64,000 nucleotides of DNA, taken from Rusavskia elegans. Taxonomy: Eukaryota; Ascomycota; Lecanoromycetes; Teloschistales; Teloschistaceae. Within the stretch, counting starts at the first letter, position 1. Every line of letters begins with the position of its first letter. The notes beneath the pieces were generated by a model. It had not been told where the DNA came from and made no database searches. It saw nothing but the letters and a program-made list of their open reading frames with translations. A program made the translations under genes and the position numbers. The stretch is taken from the NCBI GenBank assembly GCA_011316305.1, contig SAUG01000002.1, forward strand, positions 248,001-312,000, read 5' to 3'. Below are positions 28,637 through 37,923 of this stretch, piece by piece.

Positions 28637-30490
28637 GCTATCTACTAGGCTGTAAAAAGCGATATATATAATAAAAGAGCCGATATATCTAAAAAGGCCG
28701 ATCTATTAAATAGAAACGGTTCCGCGGCCCTAGCGATTCTAACTGGACTGAATTATTAGTTCGTTTATTTGATTAATAAACGTAAATACTTCTATAAAAT
28801 CGTGGACGTAACAAAATATATATAAATACATTTTTTAAATTATAATATTTACTAAAATTTCATATTATTAATTAAAAAATATCAACTACAAGATATATTT
28901 ATTTATAAAAACTTCTATATTAAATTATCGTTTATAAAATATATTATATTATAAAGTGAAATTATTTTAAAAATTTAAAATATCGTTATTCACGTTAATT
29001 AAACTAGAATATAAATTCTATTACTATATAATCGATGCTAATATATTAACGTTCGATTTATTTATCGAATTACTAATTTATCGAATATTGAAATTCAAAT
29101 TAATTGAATTTAATAATATAATTATATATATACTAAACTTTCAGCGTCTATAATAATATTTCGAAACTATTAATTTATTTAAATAAAAGCTTTAAATTCC
29201 GCGTGTCTATATTTTTTAATTCTATTAAAGTAACGATCTTTTCTATATTTATTTATATCTATTATTTACTTTTTTATCGGAAAGAATATTTAAATTATTA
29301 ATTATATATTTCGGAAATTTTACTACGTTATAGAACGTAATATTTTTTTAATCGGTTTAATTATTAACTTTATTCTATTACGCGATAATTTCGTTATTTC
29401 TTTTACGCCGGACGACGAAAAAAGTTTTTATTATAATATTAAATATATTACGGATCCAACGGATAAAATACGATATTTTAGAAAATAAAGGAAAAATATA
29501 TTTAAATTAATATTGAAATTCTATAACGAGCTTGAATACAATCGGTAAAAAAGATAAAAAAATAACGTTAAATTTAACGATATGGTCTATTATTTATAAA
29601 AATAGATATTTATAACAGAGTTTTCGAAAAGTCTATTGCAAGCCCAGCCGTTTTAATAGGATTTCTACTAAAAATCGATTTATATCTACAGTATTTTACT
29701 CAATCAAATACGATCGCAATAAATCGAAACTTGTAGATATAGAGATTCTACTAGATTTTATTAGATCTATCAGCTTTCAGCTTTTTTAAAATAGATTTAA
29801 TTAATATTTTAAAGGGTTTAAAATAAGGTATTCGAGATTTTAGAGATAAAAAGAGATTATCTATCCGTTATCTATCCGTTTACCCGTTAAATTCTAGATT
29901 CGCGTTAAATTCTTTCCTTTATATCGCGATCTTTCTATTTAAACGATCTTTAATTATCTAGTTTTTTCGAAAGGATATAGATAATTAATAGAAGATATTA
30001 TATTATTATTTTCAATATTTTCTACTTTCGTAGCGTTAAGTAATTTACGTATATTCTAAACGTACTATAGACGTTTAATACGCCTAAAACTGCCGCTAAC
30101 GGCTGGATTTACAATTAATTTTCCGAAAATTCTATTGTAAATACGTTGAAATATAAAAAGAAATACAATTAATAAAATATAAAATTTATAATATTAAAAA
30201 TCGTTTTATTTATATATATTCTATAGAATAGACGGAATATTTCTAATATATTAAAATTAAAATATAAAATAATAAAATAAGTAAAATCTTGTTATATCGT
30301 ATAAAAATACTAAAATAGTTATTTATAAATCTTTTATATAAAATTAGAACGACTATAGAATTAAAATTAATTATATTATCTATAATAATTATCTTTTATA
30401 AATATATAGTTTTTAGTAGCGAAATTTTTAGATCCAATATATAATTTCATTAATAACGCGTTAAAATTATTTGTTTCTAGACGTAATTTT
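28637..30490. other. Unassigned AT-rich sequence with F1-LTR-like and TIR remnants
   Basis: About 28,642-28,816 is a diverged relative of the second half of the F1 LTR and ends again in GTGGACGTAACA. About 28,937-29,105 matches the left TIR of the element at 7170. The remainder is RIP-degraded and unrecognised. No gene is supported. Confidence 0.4.
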
Positions 30491-31570
30491 ACCGTTCGTC
30501 GGACAATCCCCGTCCATTCATGAATTAAGCCACCGATCGGGAGATTAGTACTCAGGTCGATGACGACTGGGGAATCTCTCCTGGTGTATATATATATATA
30601 TATTTTTTTTTGCTTTTTTCCTGCTTCTTGATCATTTGAATCAGGTAACTCTCATTTCTTACATTTACACTGGTATGCTCTCGATGAGGTGGAAGTTCAT
30701 GGGCAAAACTAAAACACAGCGCGAATCTTGGTTATCCCTTATCCCGGAGTGGGAATCTGACATAAATGTAAAGAGTGAAGGTCATATATATCATTCACTC
30801 TCTCCCATCATAACCATCACATTCAGCTACCCTCACAACCACCATCCTCGTTCTCCTTGCCCCGCCGCTCTATCACCTTCCTAACACTTTCATCTCCCTG
30901 TACACCCCCACACGATCTCCCATCTTCCACACTCCACAACAGAACCCTCATTCCATTATCCCTAACGCCTTCTCCTACAGGGCACCATCTGGCGAAATCG
31001 GAATCGATGCCGATATTTCATTAGGCCTTCACAGGTGGAGTCATTTTACCATGCCAAGGGCAAAGAAAAGGATGCGGGTGATGAGGAGTTCGGAGGTTGC
31101 GGTGGAGTAATCTCCTTCATTTTCTTCCTTTGGTTTGTTGGGGCTCGGGTGGTGGACGGAGGATAGTGGGATTTGTATAGCGAGCGAGGAGATTTAATGG
31201 AGATCTAGGAAGGTGGGGAGGTGGGCAACGGGGAAACGGGAAGGGGGAAGAGCGGATTATACATGGGTGATTTCGGTGGCATTGAGGACCGTGATATGCG
31301 GATTTGAATAGTTGATAGAGGAAACTGAATATGAGAGCTGGTAGACAGGGGACAGGAAAAAGGATGGCGGAGTCAATATCACCGCGAAGATTGGCATCGG
31401 GAGCAGACCGGCGCAACAGCGCTTGAACGACGATGCATGCAGTCAGTACTTAGCCCTTGTGTTTCTATCCGCTGCTGATTTGTGCTTATATAGATAAGAT
31501 GCGGGCAAATCTGGCTTCCATCCTAGAGCAGCTGTTCAACGATCTCCGAGTCTAGGCGACGCAGAGCAGT
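30491..31570. other. Left edge of the gene island, no gene supported
   Basis: Base composition switches to normal at about 30,490. A TA repeat and T run lie at 30,588-30,611. Two open frames (30636-30884 plus; 31117-31416 minus) have no domain, signal or family resemblance and look fortuitous. The end of the stretch would hold the promoter of the secreted-protein gene at 31571. Confidence 0.4.
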
Positions 31571-32176
31571 ATGCTTACCTCAATTTTCATCTTCCTCTCG
31601 GTCCTCCCATGCTGCTTCTCCCTAGACCCATCGCCACCTCTCACCCTCAGCAATGAACCTCTCACCGTCCTCAACATCGGCAACGACACCAACCCCGTTC
31701 GTTTCTACCAGATCTCGAACGCGAACGACTTCCCCAACTTCGGCCTCGTATCCGCCTGGCCAACTCCCCAGCGCCACCCAACCTGGTTCCGTCCCATCCC
31801 ACCTGGCGCCACAATTCAAATCCTCGTTTCGATCATCCTACAAACCTCTGCACCGCTCCCACCAGCTTCGCCAGTTGGCATGAACTACCTCGCATGGGGT
31901 CCCGAATACCGACCCAACATGAATTATTTGGACACAAGAATCGCGATACGGCAGTATCGAGTATCCGAATGGGGAGCTGGTGCAATCGGCGAACGGATAT
32001 TGAGGAACGGAGATGTTGTGGCGGCGGCGCATATTTTGGGGAATCTGTATAGAAGGGGTGAGGCGCGGACGGAAGATGCGTGGCGGATGTGTTATGTGGA
32101 TGATCGGCCGGCGTTGGATAGGTGTTCGGGGGTTATCATGGTGCAGAGGGATTTGTGGTTGCGGGGATCCGAGTAA
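31571..32176 (+). CDS. Small secreted protein, function unknown
   Basis: A single-exon frame of 201 residues. The N-terminus MLTSIFIFLSVLPCCFSLDP is a good signal peptide, with a hydrophobic core and likely cleavage after the Ser at about residue 18. The mature part is rich in Pro, Asn and Arg, with Cys residues near positions 173 and 184, too few for a typical disulfide-rich effector. No transmembrane segment follows. I do not recognise a family. It lies about 1.1 kb inside the island, next to the RIP-mutated block, a location where fungal effectors often sit; that is context only. The start at 31571 is the first ATG of the frame and begins the signal peptide. Transcription and secretion are inferred. 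Confidence 0.6.
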   Translation: MLTSIFIFLSVLPCCFSLDPSPPLTLSNEPLTVLNIGNDTNPVRFYQISNANDFPNFGLVSAWPTPQRHPTWFRPIPPGATIQILVSIILQTSAPLPPASPVGMNYLAWGPEYRPNMNYLDTRIAIRQYRVSEWGAGAIGERILRNGDVVAAAHILGNLYRRGEARTEDAWRMCYVDDRPALDRCSGVIMVQRDLWLRGSE

Positions 32177-32414
32177 GAGACTGAAGCTGCCTGACGGACC
32201 ATGCCTTTGGCTACTTGTCATCAGCGCATTTTCCTCAAAGTGGTCCGTAGTTGCCTGTAGGTCTTTCGTCCGCATGTTGGATCGAGATGCAATATGACGA
32301 CTTGGAAACGACAATCTCGGTGCTTGGAAAGGAACGAATTGTCCGTCAAGATTGGGACATCGCGATATCGACGACGGAATATTACCAGTTGTTCTCCCAT
32401 ACCCACTCGAGTCT

Positions 32415-33830
32415 TCAAGTAAAGACAATCTCTTCCACCCCTCGCTGTTGCTGATGCTCTTCGGCCACTATCTCGCCACGCATGACACCATGGATGTAGC
32501 ATTCCCCTACGAGCTTTAATGCTTGTTCGCAGCGACTGATCACATACGGAACGGGTGCCCCAAACGATATGCAGCAAATATCCCCAGGACGCATGGCACA
32601 TGGCCCAAGGCCAAAGCGCCCACTGGCAGTCCTGAATAGCCTCCGTCGGTGGCAGAAGTGTTCAAGTAATCTTCTATAATCTATTCCATCGTTTTGGTTT
32701 GAGAGAGGTTCTTGTAGCTGTACAGTCGTTGACCTGATCCCTGTGTCGAGTCTTGTCATTGACGGCATCACTCCTGTATTCATCCATACCACAGACAAGG
32801 ACCAGACTGAGAGTATCAAATACCTCTGCGGCATTCAAGGGTTGGAAGAGAGACCAAGCAGCTTCGACAGGATGATTGCAGGCGGCGTCTGTTGACTCTC
32901 TGTCAAGTGCGACGGAGGAAAGCTTAACCATATCAAATGTGATATCGCGAGTAAGCAAACGTGTACCTCCCTCAGGACCGGTCGTTAGGGATGTCTTTGG
33001 TTCAGTCGACTCGGATAGAGAAGCATTGTAGCATCGATCATCTCCAGGCATTCGGGCTATCTTTCCCATTTCAGAGGCCTGATGCCACTGTGGCACCCAC
33101 GACGGTTCAGTAGTATGATTGTTTCCAGTATGGTACACAGCTGACAGGATAAGAATGCCTTGTGCTTGGGCAATTAGCCTCTCGGCAACATCAAGGTGCA
33201 AGTTTCCCAAGCTTTTACTGTAGTCAACCTTGATAAACTCTTAGCCATCCGCTCTTCGGGCAGAAGGTTGGCCGAGGTGAGCATATATATAGTCATGTGG
33301 AACGGAAGCTGTGAACCGGATGCCGACCCACAGGACGATGAAGAATTGTCGCCTCCGCTGGATCTCCACATAGAAGCGTAGATGCGGACATTCATTCCTC
33401 CAGGTTCTTTTATTGTCGTATATACACCAGATTGCATCCCAAGGATCAACTATTCCATTCAACAATATGGCTAAAGTTGAGCGCTGTCTCCAAAGGTTTC
33501 CCAGAATATGCACGACTGCTGCATCTCGGAACAGGGCGCCTTTTGCGCGAGGAACGTCACTTTCCCGGCTTCGAGTGGACAAGAGAAGAACCCTGGAAAC
33601 TGCGGCAATGCGTGTCACTGTGAGAACTCGGCATGCCCACCTGTACCCATCTCTTGTTCGGACCCGAAATGTGCGGGCAACGGTGAGGTCGGAAGATGTG
33701 AGATAAGCCTGGGCTCTAATTTGGGGGCTTGGTCCTTGTACAGCGTGAGATTGTCAAGCTGTGATTTAGATGGTATCTTCTTCGGACGTATGGACTTAAA
33801 TAGAGTCCGACGATGTACGGGTTTGTGTCT
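32415..33830 (-). pseudogene. Heterokaryon-incompatibility (HET) family pseudogene
   Basis: HET proteins act in fungal non-self recognition and cell death. Read on the minus strand, the relic shows several family landmarks. TASVPHDYIYAHLGQPSA (about 33,255-33,310) corresponds to the region after the HET domain. KVDYSKSLGNLHLDVAERLI follows. Then GRFGLGPCAMRPGD and LKLVGECYIHGVMRGE (about 32,440-32,640) form the usual C-terminal region, ending VEEIVFT before the stop at 32415. It is broken: an in-frame TAA at 33241-33243, which reads as CAA changed to TAA, then a frameshift near 32,690-32,720. Further upstream, the same frame carries stops within an HTSEEDTI-like stretch (about 33,780-33,830). 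The N-terminal HET motifs are not recognisable. Breakage described only; the upstream limit is uncertain. Confidence 0.75.
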
Positions 33831-34544
33831 CTCTCTGTGTCGAGTCTGTAAGTCACCTTCGAGGTGGAGAGAGCAGAGATTATGGCCTCCTAAATACATG
33901 ATTGATAAGTTGAGAACTGATATCTCAGACCCAGACAATGAAGCTCGGCAGTGTAATTTTCAGTGCTAAGGAGCGACAAGGAGAGTGGATTATCTGCATT
34001 CTATTAATATCGAATTCAAGATACATCAACGAAGTGGTTCTGTAGTACATCCACCGATGATCTTGGTCGACGGTATGTCCGAGACGTTCTCTTGCACAGC
34101 TTCCACCCGATCAACGAAAATCAGTGGCCAAGACCCGGAGGACAGCCGAAAGACGTGCCTTCAGTTCTCGAGAAGGTAAGGTCTGAATTTACCAACGCTC
34201 CGTTAAGGCGCCCTCTGTAGAGAGTATACAAGGACTCCTTGCAGTATCCTGTAAAGGGGTCCTGCACCGCTGGATTGTAACATTGTCAAAAACCACTGAG
34301 AAAAGAAAACAATGGTAGAGGGAAGAGCAGTAACAAAGAGGCCAATGTCATAGTGTTCGTAGCAATATCTGCTCGCTTCGTGTTACTCGTTGGGTATAAT
34401 AGTAGAAAATCCCTTCCCGCAGCAGGGCGGGCATCCGATACCTCGTTTGCCCTTTCGATTGGATGCCCTGCCACAACACAGGGACAGCCAATCGCCATTG
34501 ACGCCATGCTAACCGGCAACGTAAGATCAAATATTCATTACCGT
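33831..34544. other. Intergenic stretch between HET relic and PRPP synthetase
   Basis: No supported gene. Short frames exist on both strands without domain resemblance. It may contain the decayed N-terminal part of the HET relic and the 3' UTR of the PRPP synthetase gene. Confidence 0.35.
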
Positions 34545-36289
34545 TCAGTCTGCACAATGCTGGAATAGTTGGGAGATGCTTTCACCGTTGTGATTGCGCC
34601 GAATAGCCTCTGACAGCACATTGGAAATGTCGAGAATCACCAGCTTTCGCGATGCTCTAATGCGTGCCGGAGAGATCGGGTATGTATTAGTAACAACAAT
34701 GAAGTCAATGCACTCACATTCCTCCATCGACTCAAGAGAGCCGTACCCGAACAGGCCGTGAGTAGCGATGCAGTACACCTTCTGTGCGCCACCTCGCTTA
34801 ACGACTGTCTCGGCTGCCGCAATCCATGACCCGCATTGATCAATCAGATCGTCCATGATGATGACAGTGCGATCTTTGACATTACCAACCAGAGTGATGG
34901 TGTGTTCGAGCTCAGGGTTTTTGAAGCTTTCTTCCTCGTCATCAGACTCAGCCGCTGCATTGCCTCCACCAACGGTATTGTGGGATGGTACGGTTGACAG
35001 GTGAGACATGAACGAAGACGACATGGGATCTTGGTCGTCTAACAGAGCAGACCCGTTCAAATCTCCTGGAAGTGTTGCAACAGAACCCGACATTGTGGAT
35101 AATATTGGGGATGGATGATCGTCGTCTACGATATGGCCCTGCACCAAACGTCCTGTGATGACCTCGCTTGCACGTTCATCAGTATACTCGTCAGCGGCGT
35201 CTGTCTCGGGCTCTGGTTCGTCCGGAGGTGCACTTCTTGGAATACGTGTTCGAGTATTGGGTGGCGACTCAGGGCCAGCTCTTTGAAGATTAAGCAGCGA
35301 ATTGGGACCGATGGCTTGTCGGTGAGGTATTGATAACGGTGGCGGATGACCATTGACTTGGCCATTCAGATGTGGAGATTGTTGTGTGAGCCCACGAGAT
35401 AGCTCGATATCTACGGTTGGGTCGATGCTGGCTTCCACTTCTGTCTCTGAGCGCCGAATATGGTTGGCGTCGTATGTGCCATCACCCAACGTGTCTAGAA
35501 ATCCACTCATGTCCCATAGTGAGCTTCCGCCCATGGTTGTCCTCCGCCGGTCAGTGGTGATGATGCCAAAATTGAGCTTCAGGGCGTCTGCGAGAGAGGT
35601 GACACGTTTGCTCCCACCCGGATTCTTGCTGACAACGACTGCTTCTTTCCAATCAGTGACATGGCTGCGAATCCAACGAGCGATGAGTGGCTCTGCGTGG
35701 AGATTGTCAACGGGCTTGCCGAAGAAGCCTTGCGTGGGCGGAGCCTGCAGGATATGTCAACAACACCTCCAGGTATGAGCAAAGATCGCAGCATACATGT
35801 AGATCCACTGTGATGACATGATTGATCCCCGCAACAGACAAAAGGTTGGCGACCATTCTCGCGGCAATTGCCCCTCGATGGGATTTCTTCTTCGATTGTC
35901 GGGAATATGGGAAGTATCTTGCATTGTTCTAAGCTCAGGCCTCTTCATATAAAGGTTGATCGAGGACGTACGGCATGACAGCTGAGAAAGGTCAACTTGA
36001 ATTGCAGTGATGTACTGACAGTGGACTGACCGGTGATTGACTTCGCAGAGCCACCTTTGCAGGCGGATATCATGATGAGCAGCTCCATGAGGCTGTCATT
36101 GACCTTATCACTGCCGCTCTGTACAATGAAGACATCTTGATCACGGATTGAGGTCCCAAGCTTGACAGACGTCTCGCCGTTGCTGAATTTGGTGAGCTCG
36201 CAGTCGGCAGCCTGGGTTCCCAGCCGCTCGCAAATAGCGTCGACCAGCAAGGGATGGGAGGAGCCCGAAAAGATCTTGACCCGCCGCAT
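34545..36289 (-). CDS. Ribose-phosphate pyrophosphokinase (PRPP synthetase), Prs1/Prs5 type
   Basis: It makes PRPP from ribose-5-phosphate and ATP for purine, pyrimidine, His, Trp and NAD synthesis. Exons (minus) are 36289-36031, 35981-35972, 35917-35797 and 35744-34545, with GT-AG introns of 49, 54 and 52 nt, giving 529 residues. The second exon is only 10 nt; including it yields the conserved [18 protein letters not shown] stretch in frame. The N-terminus [15 protein letters not shown] fits the family start, so ATG 36289 is preferred to an in-frame ATG at 36394. Other landmarks are [36 protein letters not shown] and [10 protein letters not shown] low-complexity acidic/Ser/Pro insertion of about 200 residues (about 201-405) precedes the PRPP loop [14 protein letters not shown] (about 424-437). 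Such inserts mark the fungal Prs1/Prs5 subunits, which work in hetero-oligomers. The loop differs from the canonical VDDMIDTAGT, as in that subgroup. Confidence 0.92.
35972..35981 (-). other. 10-nt micro-exon of the PRPP synthetase gene
   Basis: CTGTCATGCC on the minus strand lies between acceptor TTTCTCAG and donor GTACGT. It supplies the codons for A-V-M-P between exon 1 (ending ACCG) and exon 3 (starting ATACTTCC). Skipping it breaks both frame and the conserved motif. Confidence 0.8.
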
Positions 36290-36818
36290 ATTGTTCGATC
36301 CGCTTTCGAACGGATTATACGGATGATGAAGCTTCTGATGCCTGCACCTGCCAAATGAAACTGGGTAATTTTCGGTGTTGTTTTCGGTGATCATTGTACG
36401 TTCCTTGGCGCCAAGCAGTCTGAAAGGCGCCTAGCGGAATCGCTCTACTAGCGCCGAATAGAAAACCGCAGCCCTCAGCCTAGAAATTTGGCCATGCAGC
36501 TAACGGATAGCTTAGTCGGTTTCAGGATATGGCATCAAGCTAGGCTTTTAGAGGGTAAGCTAGACCTCATACCAGCATCACCTTAGTCTAAGGCGGATTA
36601 GATAGAACAGGTTAGATTAGAAAATGTTAACGGTCGCTAACTGGAATGAGCATACTATTTCTAATAGGGTCCAGCTTAGAGCTTCGTCGGCACTTAAACT
36701 GTTACAGCGGTCGTGCTGGTGGAGGTCTGAGAACTGAGGCAACCCAGACCAGACCGGAAGATCGCAGACTCCTCGCTATTACTACTCTTAGTATCGGTTC
36801 ATATCATGCTGACAGCAC
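36290..36818. promoter_or_regulatory. Divergent upstream region of PRPP synthetase and the small ORF at 36819
   Basis: A 529-bp stretch between two outward-pointing start codons. It is expected to hold both promoters. No specific binding motif was identified with confidence. Confidence 0.4.
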
Positions 36819-37058
36819 ATGGATCGATCATGGCTGCAAAAACACAAAATTCACGTCCTTCTCGGAGCGTACGTCATCATCACAGGAGGTGCGATTCTAC
36901 GAATATGGAGGCAACCCTACTCACGCAATGTCAAAGCGGAACAGATTGAATCCATCTTCAAGGGCACCACATTGGGTGCCGTGGTGGTTGGCATTGCAAT
37001 GAGTGGCCAGATCAACAGAGCTCGAAGCGACCATCGCCAACGCACAAATAGAGGTTAG
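36819..37058 (+). CDS. Small hydrophobic protein, unknown function
   Basis: A 79-residue frame starting at ATG 36819. Two hydrophobic segments are visible: HVLLGAYVIITGGAILRI (about 11-29) and TTLGAVVVGIAMSG (about 49-62). They are separated by a basic, polar linker, and the tail is Arg-rich. The pattern fits a small two-pass organelle or ER membrane protein, but I do not recognise a family. It was compared mentally with small ATP synthase subunits and did not match. It is divergent from PRPP synthetase. The protein-like hydrophobic pattern supports reality; the short length is the main doubt. Confidence 0.5.
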   Translation: MDRSWLQKHKIHVLLGAYVIITGGAILRIWRQPYSRNVKAEQIESIFKGTTLGAVVVGIAMSGQINRARSDHRQRTNRG

Positions 37059-37770
37059 AGTATGGGGTTTCGCTCTTAATCTCATCCTCCGTGCGGGCGG
37101 ACGGGGGAAACATCAAAGGGCGGCTCGGGGATGTGGGAATGAGACTCGGAATCAGACTGACCGCTCGAAAAAGCTGGGACATCATTTGACAGCAGCAGGG
37201 ATTTTCTGGATTCGAGATGTCCGATAGTAAGCGGCAGTTCCCGTCATGATGGTGCAACCTTTCAATACCATGGAAGGATCCATGTATCTGCTGTCTGCAA
37301 TGTTGCTGCGCAAAAGCTCACTTGGACGGGCATGGTTGAATTAAATTAAATTCTCTTCGGATCCTTGCGGATAATATGTGTATATGTCGCTAAAATCCAG
37401 AAGACCCAAAAGTAACCCTGATGTTTCTTTGATATCTCATTGGTGTGTGCTTCATGGCCAAAGTATAATTGTTTTAAAAAATCATCCGGGTAAGGCTGTG
37501 TCGGGGGATCAACGTTGCATGCATTATGCGCCTTGCATGACGAATAAACGTTGATCCTGAAAAGTTAAACTTGAAGAATTAAACGACGACACCCTCCTGT
37601 CTGGCACGGCCAGAAATGTGTCTAGGCGATCCGGCCTATGCGATCGGCAGTCCAGACACTCTCTGCAAACGTCAATATCTTCGCAAAGTGGCGGGTGATG
37701 CTCGGATGGACATACTGGGCCGCGTCTATGACTTCGCATGGGATTGTACCAAACAGGCCTCCGGAAAATA
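37059..37770. other. Intergenic stretch
   Basis: No supported gene. It includes an AT-richer portion at about 37,330-37,500, likely 3' flanks of the converging genes. Confidence 0.35.
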
Positions 37771-37923
37771 TCACTTGTGTCTGCAGCCATCACAGACCTT
37801 CTTCTTGCAGATCTCACACTGGAAGATTGCCCAGAAGGGTCCCGAATGGCACATACTGCAGATGAATGTGAGGAAGCTCGAATCTGATTTGATGCTTGAA
37901 TAACGATGGTTGCACGACGGCAT
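37771..37923 (-). CDS. 50-residue Cys-rich putative zinc-binding protein
   Basis: A short minus-strand frame, ATG at 37923 and TGA at 37771-37773. It encodes ICSMCHSGPFWAIFQCEIC followed by KKKVCDGCRHK and a stop. The spacing C-x2-C-x(10)-C-x2-C-x4-C-x2-C with flanking His looks like a compact zinc-binding module. Small single-exon proteins of this kind occur in filamentous ascomycetes; function is unknown. Overlapping frames on both strands are longer but lack any pattern. The regular cysteine spacing ending at a natural stop is the argument for it. Expression is not shown. Confidence 0.5.
   Translation of the reverse strand: MPSCNHRYSSIKSDSSFLTFICSMCHSGPFWAIFQCEICKKKVCDGCRHK

Larger units (their letters stand above)
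1..30490. other. AT-rich, RIP-mutated transposon block (left)
   Basis: The block is dominated by A and T, and the dinucleotides CA and TG are almost absent while CG persists. That is the footprint of repeat-induced point mutation, which turns CpA into TpA on either strand. No long open reading frame survives. Almost everything identifiable is transposon: gag-only LTR elements, two Gypsy families, hAT elements and a TIR element, nested in one another. The change to normal composition is abrupt near 30,490. Confidence 0.9.

Noticed and set aside
25282..28641. Perfect 5-bp target duplication for F1 copy B
   Set aside because: GATAT and GCTAT differ by a transversion that RIP does not explain; reported only as a near-match.
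1..30490. AT-rich block as centromere core
   Set aside because: The composition is explained by RIP of identifiable transposons, and no further centromere evidence can be drawn from sequence alone.
30636..30884. 82-codon plus-strand frame
   Set aside because: No TG-rich coding signal, family match or clear start context; looks like the leader of the island.
31117..31416. 99-codon minus-strand frame
   Set aside because: Pro/Arg-rich composition typical of a fortuitous antisense frame; no signal or domain, and no neighbouring splice support.
36819..37058. Small ATP synthase or cytochrome complex subunit
   Set aside because: Size and hydrophobicity fit, but no residue pattern of those families was found, so it is left as unknown.
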